Assembly: GCF_002979655.1 (NCBI RefSeq)
Contig: NZ_PCPG01000001.1
Coordinates: 992,001 to 1,056,000 of the forward strand
Source of the DNA: Microbacterium sp. MYb45
GTDB taxonomy: Bacteria; Actinomycetota; Actinomycetes; Actinomycetales; Microbacteriaceae
DNA length: 64,000 bases
Reading direction: 5' to 3'
Made by a program: the position numbers and the translations under genes. Below the pieces are notes generated by a model. The model worked only from the letters and a program-made list of their open reading frames with translations. It did no database searches and was not told the DNA's origin. Numbering within the stretch: position 1 is the stretch's first letter; each line of letters starts with the position of its first letter. Below, piece by piece: positions 10,392 to 18,924 of this stretch.

Positions 10392-11039
10392 ATGAGCACA
10401 TCGCAGCGTCGCCTGATCCTCGCCGTGGCATCGGCCGTCGGACTCCTCGCTTTGACCGCCTGCACCGCGGGACCGGGCGGTTCCGCGGCGCCGACGAGCA
10501 CGACCGTCCCGTCGGACCAGCGCCTCGAGAACGCACATCCTGAGCCTCCGGAGGGGCGCGTCATCGGGGTGGGCACCGTGCTGGACGACGCAGGCGACGT
10601 GGCGTTGTGCATGGGGGCGATCATGGAGTCCTACCCGCCCCAGTGCAGCGGGGTGGCGCTGGACGACTGGACCTGGGACGGCGTCGACGGCAGCGAGACC
10701 AGCGGCGACGCGACCTGGGGCGCGTACGCCGTGTATGCCACGTACGACGGCGAGCGGCTCACCCGGACCGACCCGCCGATCATGCTCGCGCTGTACGACA
10801 CGGTCGCTCCGGAGGATCCGACCGGCGGCGTCGAGGGCTCGACGGCCGAAGACGAGTTGACGCGGGTGCAGGACGACATCTCCGCGCGTCTCGGGACCGA
10901 TGCCCTCACGGTCGGGACGGATCGAGGCTACGTCTGGCTGCACGTCGTGTGGGATGACGGCACTCTCCAGGATGCGGTGGATGCCGAATACGGCGACGAC
11001 GTGGTGGTCGTGACCTCCGCCCTGCGCGAGATCGACTGA
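10392..11039 (+). CDS. Hypothetical lipoprotein
   Basis: A 215-residue protein with a lipoprotein signal: RR, a hydrophobic run, and the lipobox LTAC (Cys about residue 22), then a Thr/Ser-rich linker. The mature part has four possible disulfide cysteines early (LCMGAIMESYPPQC) and ends in a region with hydrophobic beta strands (GYVWLHVVW). I do not recognise the family. It should be anchored on the outer face of the membrane. The start could also be the GTG at 10377. It converges on the quinone oxidoreductase gene with a single base between stops. Confidence 0.75.
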   Translation: MSTSQRRLILAVASAVGLLALTACTAGPGGSAAPTSTTVPSDQRLENAHPEPPEGRVIGVGTVLDDAGDVALCMGAIMESYPPQCSGVALDDWTWDGVDGSETSGDATWGAYAVYATYDGERLTRTDPPIMLALYDTVAPEDPTGGVEGSTAEDELTRVQDDISARLGTDALTVGTDRGYVWLHVVWDDGTLQDAVDAEYGDDVVVVTSALREID

Positions 11040-11040
11040 C

Positions 11041-12009
11041 CTACGGGATCAGGGCGAGTTTCCCGCCAGGGTGGCCGGTCGCCAACACACGATGGGCCTG
11101 ACGCGCCTCGTCGAGCGGAAAGGTCCGGGCGACGGGCACCACGAGGTCGCCGTTCTGCGCGAGGGCGATCAGCTCACTGCGCACCTCATCGCGGAACCGG
11201 GCACTGGCGGGCATCGAGCCGGCGATCGCCTGGATCCCCTCGGCCTCGGCGCGCCCCAGGGCGGCGATGGTGACGATGCGACGGCGATCCGCGACCAGCT
11301 CGAGTGACACGTCGACGGCCTCGTCGGTGCCGACGGCGTCGAGCGCTGCGGCCACCGGTCCGGCCGAGACCTCACGGACCCGGTCGGCGAGCCCCGGGCC
11401 GTATCGGACGGGCTCTCCCCCGAATCGCCGGACCTCGTCGAACCGGTCGGTGCTCGCGGTGCCGATGACACGGATGCCGCGGAGCCGAGCCTGCTGCAGG
11501 ACGCTCACGCCGACCGCGCCCGAGGCACCGTGGAGGAGGAGGGTCGCCCCCGGCGCCGCCCCGGTGACCGCGAGCATCTCCGCGGCCGTGGTGCCGACGA
11601 GAAGCAGGTTCGCCGCCTCCGGATGCGTGAGCGTGGACGGCTTCGCGAAGACCTTCTCCGCGGGGACCGTGACCGCTGTCGCGTAACCGCCGCGCACCCG
11701 GAAAGCGATCACCTCGTCGCCGATCGCCGCTGCACCGGAGCCGATCCGAGTGTCCGGGCCGACCGCGCTGAGCACACCGGACACCTCGTACCCGATCGGA
11801 ACGGGGAACTCCAGGCCCGACCCGCCGGACGCGACATGCTTCGCGTCGGCGGGGTTCACGCCGGACGCGTGCACTCGGATGGTGACCTCACCGTGCCCGG
11901 GTGCCGCCAGTCGCTCCTCGACGAACTCCCACGAATCCGGTCCACCGGGCGCGGTCGCCACCCAGTGCTGCGCCAGCGGCCGTTCCTCGGATGACATCGA
12001 CTGCGACAC
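11041..12009 (-). CDS. Zinc-free NAD(P)H:quinone oxidoreductase-like MDR protein
   Basis: A 322-residue medium-chain dehydrogenase/reductase. It has the GroES-like N-terminal domain (HASGVNPADAKH, PIGYEVSGVL) and a Rossmann domain with LLLHGASGAVGVSVLQQARLRG. The zinc ligands of alcohol dehydrogenases are missing, which places it with quinone oxidoreductase-type members using NADPH. Substrate unknown. The GTG start at 12009 is 3 nt after the stop of the secreted inhibitor-like gene, so it may be the fourth gene of the sigma-factor operon; the ATG at 11997 is an alternative start. Confidence 0.85.
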   Translation of the reverse strand: MSQSMSSEERPLAQHWVATAPGGPDSWEFVEERLAAPGHGEVTIRVHASGVNPADAKHVASGGSGLEFPVPIGYEVSGVLSAVGPDTRIGSGAAAIGDEVIAFRVRGGYATAVTVPAEKVFAKPSTLTHPEAANLLLVGTTAAEMLAVTGAAPGATLLLHGASGAVGVSVLQQARLRGIRVIGTASTDRFDEVRRFGGEPVRYGPGLADRVREVSAGPVAAALDAVGTDEAVDVSLELVADRRRIVTIAALGRAEAEGIQAIAGSMPASARFRDEVRSELIALAQNGDLVVPVARTFPLDEARQAHRVLATGHPGGKLALIP

Positions 12010-12012
12010 GGT

Positions 12013-12486
12013 TCAGAGGAGGCAGCGGAGGTTGGTGACCGTGCCGGAGACGTTGCTCCAGCTCCCGGCGGCCACGGTCTTCAGGACGGTCGACCCGTTG
12101 CGCACCTGGACGGAGCCGGAGCCGCGGGCGTTGGCGACGGACTTGACCGCGAAGCTCGACGGGATCGTATGCACCGCGCACGTGCCGAACGTCAGGGATG
12201 CTCCGCCGAGCGAAGTGTTGCTGTAGGCGCAGATCCTGCCGGTGGTGCAGCTCCCGACCGACCACGATGACAAGCCCGAGGCTGCGGGCACGGTGAGCTC
12301 CATGTCGAGCTTGGGCCACACCGCGTGCCGCCCGTCGATGACGACACCGCCCGGCACCTCATCGAGCACCGCCGCCACCAGGGGGTCGACCTCACGGTCG
12401 TCGTCGACGGCGGCCATGGCGGGGGCCGCCCCCAGCGTCATGACGAGCCCGAGCAGAGCAGCGGCCAGAACCGTGGTGCGTTTCAT
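12013..12486 (-). CDS. Secreted peptidase inhibitor I36-like protein
   Basis: A 157-residue exported protein: a Sec signal peptide (MKRTTVLAAALLGLVMTLGAAPAMA) with AMA cleavage site, a linker, and a small beta-rich domain with four cysteines in CTTGRICAY, FGTC and the terminal LRCLL. The GRICAYSNTSLGG pattern is that of the beta/gamma-crystallin-like I36 family, known from a Streptomyces metalloprotease inhibitor. It is the third gene of an operon with an ECF sigma factor; its ATG overlaps the preceding stop by 4 nt. Whether it inhibits a protease is untested. Confidence 0.7.
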   Translation of the reverse strand: MKRTTVLAAALLGLVMTLGAAPAMAAVDDDREVDPLVAAVLDEVPGGVVIDGRHAVWPKLDMELTVPAASGLSSWSVGSCTTGRICAYSNTSLGGASLTFGTCAVHTIPSSFAVKSVANARGSGSVQVRNGSTVLKTVAAGSWSNVSGTVTNLRCLL

Positions 12487-13463
12487 CGAACGGTCTCCTC
12501 ATCGAGATCCCACATCTGATACGAGATGATCGCGCCGGCGGGGAACACGTCATCGGCTTTCAGGACCGTGCGTTCGACGCCCACGATCCGCCCCGTGTCG
12601 CGCGACACCAGTACCAGGTCGCTCACGGCGCCGTCCGGGGACTGGACACGTACACCGGTCACGGCGCGCCCCAGGCGATCGGTCGTGTTGCCCAGTGCTT
12701 CGCCACCACCGGCCTCCTCGAGCAGGAGCAGGAGTTGCGCGTGCTGCGCGTCGGTCAGCGTCCACTGGTCCAGAACAGAGGTGAGCGCCAGCTCGACGTC
12801 GTACGCGGTGGGATCTGCCGGCATGCCGAACGCCTCGAGCATCGCCACCATGTCGTCCCGCGTCTCACCGGGCACCGTCGTCCAGGGGGTCTCGAAATCC
12901 CCCGGCTCCATCACCAGATCGGTGACGACCTTCCCGCTGCTCGAAACCTCGGCGGCGTTGCTGGCCACCGCGTCAGAGGGATCGTACGGCACTCCGGCGA
13001 TGATGGTCATCCGCCCGGAGCCGTCCGGTTCCCACACGAGTGTGGAGAGCTGTGGCACGACAGTCGTGGTCTTCGCGTCGACATCGACTTGGAAGCCCCA
13101 GGAGGCCGTCCTGACGGTTCGCATCGGCACCGTCGGCCCCGGTGTCTCGGCAAGAGCCGTCTCCGCGTCGTCGACGATCTGAGCGACAGTGCTCGACCCA
13201 CTGAACTCGAGCGGTGCGGGAGTGCCTGCCACGGCGGCGCCCTGCGGAGAGAGCACCCCGATCACCAGGGCGGTGGAAGCGGCGACGGCCGTGATCCCAC
13301 CCGCCCAGCCGAGCGTCCGCACCCGACGGCGCTTCGGTGCGACATCGCGTCGGAGGATGCGGTCCCGGGTCGCGAGAGCACGGGCGTCGGGCGGTGCGTC
13401 ACGTGGCGTCGGTGCAGGGTCGGCGTCGATCAGCATCCGCTCGAGCACGGCGTTGTCAGTCAT
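12483..13463 (-). CDS. CU044_5270-family membrane protein, likely partner of the sigma factor
   Basis: A 326-residue protein with a short charged cytoplasmic N-terminus (Arg-rich RRDVAPKRRRVRTLG), one membrane segment at about 52-72 and a large outside domain of beta-rich character. This layout and the place directly after an ECF sigma gene match the actinobacterial CU044_5270 family. It may act as an anti-sigma or as a surface sensor, although no classical zinc anti-sigma motif is visible. Its ATG lies in the last 8 nt of the sigma gene (ATGACTGA). A GTG at 13466 is also possible. Confidence 0.7.
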   Translation of the reverse strand: MTDNAVLERMLIDADPAPTPRDAPPDARALATRDRILRRDVAPKRRRVRTLGWAGGITAVAASTALVIGVLSPQGAAVAGTPAPLEFSGSSTVAQIVDDAETALAETPGPTVPMRTVRTASWGFQVDVDAKTTTVVPQLSTLVWEPDGSGRMTIIAGVPYDPSDAVASNAAEVSSSGKVVTDLVMEPGDFETPWTTVPGETRDDMVAMLEAFGMPADPTAYDVELALTSVLDQWTLTDAQHAQLLLLLEEAGGGEALGNTTDRLGRAVTGVRVQSPDGAVSDLVLVSRDTGRIVGVERTVLKADDVFPAGAIISYQMWDLDEETVR

Positions 13464-13983
13464 CACCCGTCATCAGCCCCTCCAGGCCCAGCTCATCACG
13501 CAGACGACCCTGCGCGACGCCCAGCGTCTTTCGCACTCGGGACTCAGAAGCGCGCAGCAATTCCGCGATCTCCCCCACCGCGAGTCCATCCCAGTACGTG
13601 AGCATGATGATACGCCGTTGTACCGGAGTGAGGACACCCAAAGCTCGGATGACTACCAGGCGGGCCGTCAGCCCCGGCTGTTCGTCGGCGCCGGACACTC
13701 CGCTGTGCACGGCGTCGACGGCGCCGTTCGGCATCGACGACGGACGAGAACGAGAGCGCAGACGCCGATCGGCGGCACGGAGCAACCAGACCCGACCGGG
13801 CGGTCGAGCCGGCCTCAACCGGGACCAGGCATGCAGGAACACCTCGGAGACGATCTCGGTGATTTCCTCCTCGTCGCCGACGACGCCCTCGATGTGGTGC
13901 CGTACCGCCGCCCAGTGAGCGTCGAAGACTCGGGTGAAGACCTCGTTCCGCAGCGGATTCGGGTCATCGCTGCGGAAGCTCAT
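13456..13983 (-). CDS. ECF-type RNA polymerase sigma factor
   Basis: A 175-residue sigma-70 family protein with only regions 2 and 4. Region 2 (FTRVFDAHWAAVRHHIEG through EVFLHAWSRLRP) binds core polymerase and the -10; region 4 (LTPVQRRIIMLTYWDGLAVGEIAELLRASESRVRKTL) holds the helix-turn-helix for the -35. It heads an operon with a membrane protein and a secreted inhibitor-like protein and probably drives its own operon. Target promoter unknown. It lies 54 nt downstream of era on the same strand. Confidence 0.88.
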   Translation of the reverse strand: MSFRSDDPNPLRNEVFTRVFDAHWAAVRHHIEGVVGDEEEITEIVSEVFLHAWSRLRPARPPGRVWLLRAADRRLRSRSRPSSMPNGAVDAVHSGVSGADEQPGLTARLVVIRALGVLTPVQRRIIMLTYWDGLAVGEIAELLRASESRVRKTLGVAQGRLRDELGLEGLMTGDD

Positions 13984-14037
13984 GTCTGCGGGGTCGGCGG
14001 CCTTCCCGCCGCCATCGACGTGTGACCGGGCCTCATC

Positions 14038-14934
14038 TCAGAAGCCGAGCCTGCCGAGCTGTTTCGGGTCGCGCTGCCATTCCTTCGCGACCTTGACATG
14101 CAGGCCGAGGAACACGCGGGTGCCCACCAGCGCCTCGATGCCGACGCGGGCACGCGCGCCGACCTCGCTCAGTCGCTTGCCCTTGTGCCCGATGATGATC
14201 GCCTTCTGGCTGTCGCGCTCGACGACGATCGACGCGTGCACGTCGGTGAGGTCGGTGCCCTCGCGCGGCGCGATGTCGTCGATCACGACCGCGATCGAGT
14301 GCGGGAGTTCGTCGCGCACCCCCTCGAGGGCCGCCTCGCGGATCATCTCGGCGATGCGGTCCTCCTGCGACTCGTCGGTCGTGATGCCCTCCGGATACAG
14401 GGCGGGGCCCTTCGGCATCAGCAGCAGGATCTCGTCGGACAGGACGTCGAGCTGGTCCCTGGTGAGCGCGGACAGCGGGATCACCGCGGACCAGTCTTCA
14501 CGCAGCGCGTCGACCTCCAGCAGACGCTCGGTGATCTCGTCGCGGGCCGCGACATCGGTCTTCGTCACGATCGCGATCTTCTTGGCGCGGGGATAGCCGT
14601 CGAGCGACGCGGCGATGCGGCGATCACCCGGGCCGACCTTCTCATTCGCCGGCACGCAGAACCCGATGACGTCGACGTCGCCGAGCACCTGCTCCACCAG
14701 GTCGTTCAGCCGTTCACCGAGCAGTGTCCGCGGCTTGTGGATTCCGGGGGTGTCGACGATGACGAGCTGCCCCTCCGGACGATTCACGATGCCGCGGATC
14801 GCTCGACGTGTGGTCTGCGGCTTCTCGCTGGTGATGGCGATCTTCTCGCCGACGAGTGCGTTCGTCAGCGTCGACTTGCCGACGTTGGGGCGGCCGACGA
14901 AGGTCACGAACCCGCTTCGGGTGTCGTCAGTCAT
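14038..14934 (-). CDS. era: GTPase Era
   Basis: A 298-residue GTPase needed for 16S rRNA maturation and 30S assembly. The G domain has GRPNVGKST (14-22), the TTRR switch, DTPGIHKP (61-68) and the TKTD guanine motif; the C-terminal KH domain includes AIIIGHKGKRLSEVGARAR, which binds the 3' end of 16S rRNA. The ATG at 14934 overlaps the corC stop by 8 nt (ATGACTGA), the usual coupling seen at several junctions here. It is the last conserved gene of the HIT-phoH-ybeY-corC-era operon. Confidence 0.96.
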   Translation of the reverse strand: MTDDTRSGFVTFVGRPNVGKSTLTNALVGEKIAITSEKPQTTRRAIRGIVNRPEGQLVIVDTPGIHKPRTLLGERLNDLVEQVLGDVDVIGFCVPANEKVGPGDRRIAASLDGYPRAKKIAIVTKTDVAARDEITERLLEVDALREDWSAVIPLSALTRDQLDVLSDEILLLMPKGPALYPEGITTDESQEDRIAEMIREAALEGVRDELPHSIAVVIDDIAPREGTDLTDVHASIVVERDSQKAIIIGHKGKRLSEVGARARVGIEALVGTRVFLGLHVKVAKEWQRDPKQLGRLGF

Positions 14935-16222
14935 CGTGTCGATCTCCTTCATCCTGCGAAGCGTCAGGGTCCCCTGCCGCACGTTCCACGAACACCGTCG
15001 CGATCCCGCGACCTCGGCCACGAGAGGCTCCTCCGGTGAGGACCAGGCCCTCCACCGTCGCCGTCGCCCCGGGTTGCGGGACCTGTCCCAGCGCCTTGCC
15101 GAGCAGACCGCCGATCGAGTCGACATCCTCGTCCTCGAGTTCGAGACCGAAGAGGTCGCCCACGTCCTCCAGGGAGAGACGGGCACTCACGCGGTAGCGT
15201 CCGTGACCGAGATCGACGAACTCTGCGGATACCTGATCGTACTCGTCGGAGATCTCGCCGACGAGTTCCTCGATCAGGTCCTCGAGGGTCACCAGGCCGG
15301 AGATGCCACCGTGCTCGTCGATCACGAGGCACACGTGCACGGCGTCGCGCTTCATCTGCTGCAGGAGCGTCTCGGCGCGCATCGACTCGGGCACGAAGGT
15401 CGCCGGTCGCGCGATCGGCCGGATGGATGCGGCGCGCCAGGCACTGTCGTCGCGATACGCGAACTGCACGAGGTCCTTGAGGTACAGCACACCCACCACG
15501 TCGTCCGCGTCGTCGTCCACGACGGGCATCCGGGAGACCCCGCGGTTCAGGAACAGGGACATCGCCTCGTCCGTCGTGGCGGTGGCATCGACGGTCACCA
15601 TCTCCGTCCGCGGCACCATGACGGCGCGGACGAACTGGTCCGTGAAGTCGAACACCGAGTGGATGAGGTCGCGGTCGTCCTCCTCGATCAGATCGTTCGA
15701 GGCCGCCTCATCGACCATGCTGAGCAGCTGGTCCTCGCTGGCGAAGGAGCTCCGGCCCGTGCCGGGTGTGACCTTGTTGCCCAGCACGACGAGCCCCTGC
15801 GCGAGCGGTCCGAGAAAGATGCGGAGCCCTCGGACGATCGAGGCCGTACCGCGGATCATTCCCTCGGCGTGCTGGCGACCGAACGACCGCGGGCTCGCGC
15901 CGACGAGCACGAAGGTGATCGCCGTCATCAGCAGAGCGGCGGCGAGCATCGCCCACCAGTTGTTGTCGATGAGCATGGTGAAGGCGACCGTCACCAGCAC
16001 CGCAGCGGTCACCTCGGCGAGCACGCGGATGAACGCGACCGCGTTCACGTGCGCGTCGAGATCGGCGGCGATCCGTCCCAGCGCCTTGGCCCGGCGTCCC
16101 TCGGTCGCCATGTCGGCGAGATTGGCGCGGGAAGCGACACCGTAGGCGGCGTCGATCGCCGCCATGAGACCGCCGAACGCCACCAGCAGGACGGCGGCGA
16201 TGAGAAGGAGGGCGGCCGTCAT
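14927..16222 (-). CDS. Hemolysin/CorC-family membrane protein (DUF21-CBS-CorC_HlyC)
   Basis: A 431-residue membrane protein. The N-terminal DUF21 part has four hydrophobic segments (about 1-22, 56-80, 84-105, 124-145), followed by a CBS pair (MVPRTEMVTVDATATTDEA and a second repeat ending GISGLVTLEDLIEELVGEI) and the C-terminal CorC_HlyC domain. Related proteins export magnesium or sense it. It sits between ybeY and era with 4- and 8-nt overlaps, the constant actinobacterial order. Confidence 0.92.
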   Translation of the reverse strand: MTAALLLIAAVLLVAFGGLMAAIDAAYGVASRANLADMATEGRRAKALGRIAADLDAHVNAVAFIRVLAEVTAAVLVTVAFTMLIDNNWWAMLAAALLMTAITFVLVGASPRSFGRQHAEGMIRGTASIVRGLRIFLGPLAQGLVVLGNKVTPGTGRSSFASEDQLLSMVDEAASNDLIEEDDRDLIHSVFDFTDQFVRAVMVPRTEMVTVDATATTDEAMSLFLNRGVSRMPVVDDDADDVVGVLYLKDLVQFAYRDDSAWRAASIRPIARPATFVPESMRAETLLQQMKRDAVHVCLVIDEHGGISGLVTLEDLIEELVGEISDEYDQVSAEFVDLGHGRYRVSARLSLEDVGDLFGLELEDEDVDSIGGLLGKALGQVPQPGATATVEGLVLTGGASRGRGRGIATVFVERAAGDPDASQDEGDRHDD

Positions 16223-16677
16223 CGGCGGCGTTCAGCCGCGGCGAAGCCCTGGATCAGTTCCTTCTGCAGTCCGAACATCTCACGCTCCTCGTCGGGCTCG
16301 GCGTGATCGAATCCGAGAAGGTGCAGAAGGCCGTGGGTGGTGAGCAGGATCAGCTCGTCCATCAGGGTGTGACGCGCGGCCTGAGCCTGTGCCTCCGCCA
16401 CCTGCGGGCACAGCACGATGTCGCCGAGGAGACCGGGAGCGGTGGGGCGGTCCTCCGTGCCCGGACGCAGTTCGTCCATCGGGAAGCTGAGCACGTCGGT
16501 GGGGCCGGGCTCGTCCATCCACTGCACGTGGAGTGCCTCCATGGCGCCCTCGTCGACGAGGACGATCGCCACCTCGGCGTCCGGGCTGACGTGCAGCTGC
16601 GCCAGGTTGTAGTCCGTGAGTCGCTGCAGCACGGTCTCGTCGACGTCGATGGCCGACTCGTTGTTGATCTCGATCAT
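16219..16677 (-). CDS. ybeY: Endoribonuclease YbeY
   Basis: A 152-residue zinc endoribonuclease for 16S rRNA 3' maturation and ribosome quality control. The zinc site THGLLHLLGFDH has His115, His119 and His125, and the PTDVLSFPMDE block is the other family mark. Length normal. Both ends overlap neighbours by 4 nt (phoH upstream, corC downstream), so it is fully embedded in the operon. Confidence 0.96.
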   Translation of the reverse strand: MIEINNESAIDVDETVLQRLTDYNLAQLHVSPDAEVAIVLVDEGAMEALHVQWMDEPGPTDVLSFPMDELRPGTEDRPTAPGLLGDIVLCPQVAEAQAQAARHTLMDELILLTTHGLLHLLGFDHAEPDEEREMFGLQKELIQGFAAAERRR

Positions 16678-17786
16678 GAGAGTCCTCGTTTCGGCATGCG
16701 GTCACGTGGTCCGGGGCGCTGCGCTCCCCTGCGGTCGGCGCGATTGGCGAACTCCGCCGCCTGCTCGCGCTCGAAGCGCTGCGCCGTGCGCTTCTCGTCG
16801 TACTCGCTGTACGCGTCGACGATGCGTCCGACCAGCGAGTGACGGACGACGTCGTCGCTGGTGAGTCGCGAGAAGTGGATGTCGTCGATGCCGTCGAGCA
16901 CGCGCGTGACCAGACGCAGTCCGGAGGAGCCCTGCGGGAGGTCGACCTGGGTGATGTCGCCCGTCACGACCATGCGCGTGCCGAAGCCGAGGCGCGTGAG
17001 GAACATCTTCATCTGCTCGGGTGTGGTGTTCTGCGCCTCGTCGAGCACGACGAACGAATCGTTCAGGGTACGCCCGCGCATGTACGCGAGAGGGGCGACC
17101 TCGATGGTCCCGGTGGCCATCAGGCGCGGCACGATCTCGGGGTCCATCATCTCGTTGAGCGCGTCGTACAGCGGTCGCAGGTACGGATCGATCTTGTCGG
17201 TCAGCGTGCCGGGGAGGAACCCGAGGCGCTCTCCCGCTTCGACGGCGGGACGGGTGAGGATGATGCGCGTGACTTCCTTGCGCTGCAGCGCCTGGACGGC
17301 CTTCGCCATCGCCAGATAGGTCTTGCCCGTGCCGGCAGGGCCGATGCCGAAGACGATCGTGTTCTCCTCGATCGCGTCGACGTACTCCTTCTGCCCGAGA
17401 GTCTTGGGACGGATCACCTTGCCGCGAGTGGTCAGGATCGCCTCGCCCAGCACCTCACTCGGACGGGGACCCCCCTCTTGGCGCAGCATGCGGGCCGAGC
17501 TGGAGACGTCGCTCGGAGCCAGGTCATGGCCGGCTCTGGTCATGGCGAGCAGCTCTTCGACCAGCGCCTTGGCTTTCGCGACCGCATCCACGTCGCCGCC
17601 GAGAGTGATCTCGTTGCCGCGCACGAGCACCTGGACGTCAGGGTGCTCCTTCTCGAGCATCCGCAGCAGGCGGTCCTGCGGGCCGAGGAGCTGCACCATG
17701 GCGACGCCATCGGCATAGATCTTCTCGACGGCCTCGGGCGGTCGACCGCCCAGGCTGCGTTCCTGCGGTTCGTTGTTGTCAGGCAC
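16674..17786 (-). CDS. PhoH-like ATPase
   Basis: A 370-residue cytoplasmic ATPase of the PhoH family. An N-terminal KH-like region (about 25-85) is followed by the ATPase domain with Walker A GPAGTGKT (149-156) and Walker B VVLDEAQN (about 230). The Arg-rich tail of 40 residues is poorly conserved. PhoH proteins are linked to RNA handling and often neighbour ybeY, as here. The GTG start at 17786 overlaps the HIT gene stop by 8 nt (GTGCCTGA). Confidence 0.93.
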   Translation of the reverse strand: MPDNNEPQERSLGGRPPEAVEKIYADGVAMVQLLGPQDRLLRMLEKEHPDVQVLVRGNEITLGGDVDAVAKAKALVEELLAMTRAGHDLAPSDVSSSARMLRQEGGPRPSEVLGEAILTTRGKVIRPKTLGQKEYVDAIEENTIVFGIGPAGTGKTYLAMAKAVQALQRKEVTRIILTRPAVEAGERLGFLPGTLTDKIDPYLRPLYDALNEMMDPEIVPRLMATGTIEVAPLAYMRGRTLNDSFVVLDEAQNTTPEQMKMFLTRLGFGTRMVVTGDITQVDLPQGSSGLRLVTRVLDGIDDIHFSRLTSDDVVRHSLVGRIVDAYSEYDEKRTAQRFEREQAAEFANRADRRGAQRPGPRDRMPKRGLS

Positions 17787-18129
17787 CGACGCTCTTCTCG
17801 GTCAATCCCCCGGCCAGCACATGGGCATGGACGTGGAAAACGGTCTGTCCGGCGTTCGTGCCGGTGTTGAAGACGAGGCGGAAGTCGCCGTCGTCGGTGT
17901 GCTCGGCGGCCAGCTTCCCGGCGAACGCCACCATCTCCGCCAGCAGGGACGGATCCCCTGCGGCGAGCTCGGTGACATCGCGGTACTCCGCGGTCTTCGG
18001 CACCACGAGGAGATGCACCGGTGCCTGCGGGGCGATGTCACGCAGTGCGAACAGGCGGTCGGTCTCGCCGAGGATCTCGGCAGGGATCTCCCCGTTCAGA
18101 ATGCGCGTGAAGATCGAGGGTTCCGTCAT
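17779..18129 (-). CDS. HIT-family nucleotide-binding hydrolase (HinT-like)
   Basis: A 116-residue histidine-triad protein. The catalytic HVHAHV motif has His99, His101 and His103, and the N-terminal SIFTRILNGEIPAEIL is typical of the HinT/PKCI branch, which hydrolyses AMP-linked amines. Its promoter is leaderless (TAGACT, 7 nt, ATG), so it starts the HIT-phoH-ybeY-corC-era operon. Confidence 0.94.
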   Translation of the reverse strand: MTEPSIFTRILNGEIPAEILGETDRLFALRDIAPQAPVHLLVVPKTAEYRDVTELAAGDPSLLAEMVAFAGKLAAEHTDDGDFRLVFNTGTNAGQTVFHVHAHVLAGGLTEKSVGA

Positions 18130-18136
18130 GCGATCA

Positions 18137-18142
18137 AGTCTA
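18137..18142 (-). promoter_or_regulatory. -10 element (TAGACT), leaderless promoter of the HIT-era operon
   Basis: On the minus strand TAGACT is followed by 7 nt and the ATG at 18129. Confidence 0.6.
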
Positions 18143-18193
18143 CTGATCGCCGCGTCCCCAGCGGCCTGACGCCGTGGGCGGCCGGAACGCAGC

Positions 18194-18922
18194 TCACCAG
18201 CGGCCGAGCGCGACCGACAGCACGGCGATCGCCGCCGGGCCCGCCGTCGACGTCCGCAGCACCGTGTCGCCCAGGAGCACTCTTTCGGCGCCCGCAGCTG
18301 TCAGCCGGTCGAGTTCTTCCTCGGCGATCCCGCCTTCCGGCCCCACGACCAGCACCAGATCGCGATCGTCGGCCGAGATCTCGGAGAGGCGCACGGATGC
18401 GGTGGGGTCGAGGAGCAGCACGCGCTGCGAGGTCGCCCGCTCGGCGAGCTGCGTCGTCGAGACCGGTGCGGTGACCTCGGGCACCCAGGCCCGATGGGCT
18501 TGCTTCGCGGCCTCGCGCACGATGGTCGCCCACCGTTCGCGACCTTTGACCGCCTTCGGTCCCTCCCAGCGGGAGACGCTGCGGCTCGCCTGCCACGGCA
18601 CGATCTCGTCGACGCCGAGCTCGCACGCCGCCTGCACGGCCAGCTCGTCGCGGTCGCCCTTCGCGAGCGCCTGGACCAGAACGATCCGAGGGCTCGGAGC
18701 CGGATGCTCGACGCGGTCGGAGATCCGCACCTCGACGCGGGTCGGGGACACCTCTTCGGCCGCACCGATCAGCCACACGCCCGCGCCGTCGCCGACCGTG
18801 ACCGCCTCGCCGACCCGCAGGCGCCGCACGACGGCGGCATGCTTCGCCTCAGCGCCGGTCAACGACACGAGGTCGCCGACTCCGGCATCCGTCGACGACT
18901 CGACCAGGAAGTGCAGCGCCAT
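18194..18922 (-). CDS. rsmE: 16S rRNA (uracil-1498-N3) methyltransferase
   Basis: A 242-residue SPOUT-class methyltransferase that modifies U1498 in 16S rRNA with SAM. The N-terminal PUA-like part carries LTGAEAKHAAVVRRLRVGEAV; the knot region is seen as LVLVVGPEGGIAEEELDRLTAAGAERVLLGDTVLRTSTA, with the GPEGG and LG-LRTSTA loops that bind SAM. It starts 2 nt after the dnaJ stop and so belongs to hrcA-dnaJ-rsmE. Confidence 0.95.
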   Translation of the reverse strand: MALHFLVESSTDAGVGDLVSLTGAEAKHAAVVRRLRVGEAVTVGDGAGVWLIGAAEEVSPTRVEVRISDRVEHPAPSPRIVLVQALAKGDRDELAVQAACELGVDEIVPWQASRSVSRWEGPKAVKGRERWATIVREAAKQAHRAWVPEVTAPVSTTQLAERATSQRVLLLDPTASVRLSEISADDRDLVLVVGPEGGIAEEELDRLTAAGAERVLLGDTVLRTSTAGPAAIAVLSVALGRW

Positions 18923-18924
18923 GA

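Noticed and set aside
13996..14013. GGCGGC/GCCGCC hairpin between era and the sigma gene
   Set aside because: Only 6 bp, no T-tract; at this GC such stems arise by chance, so it is not listed as a terminator.
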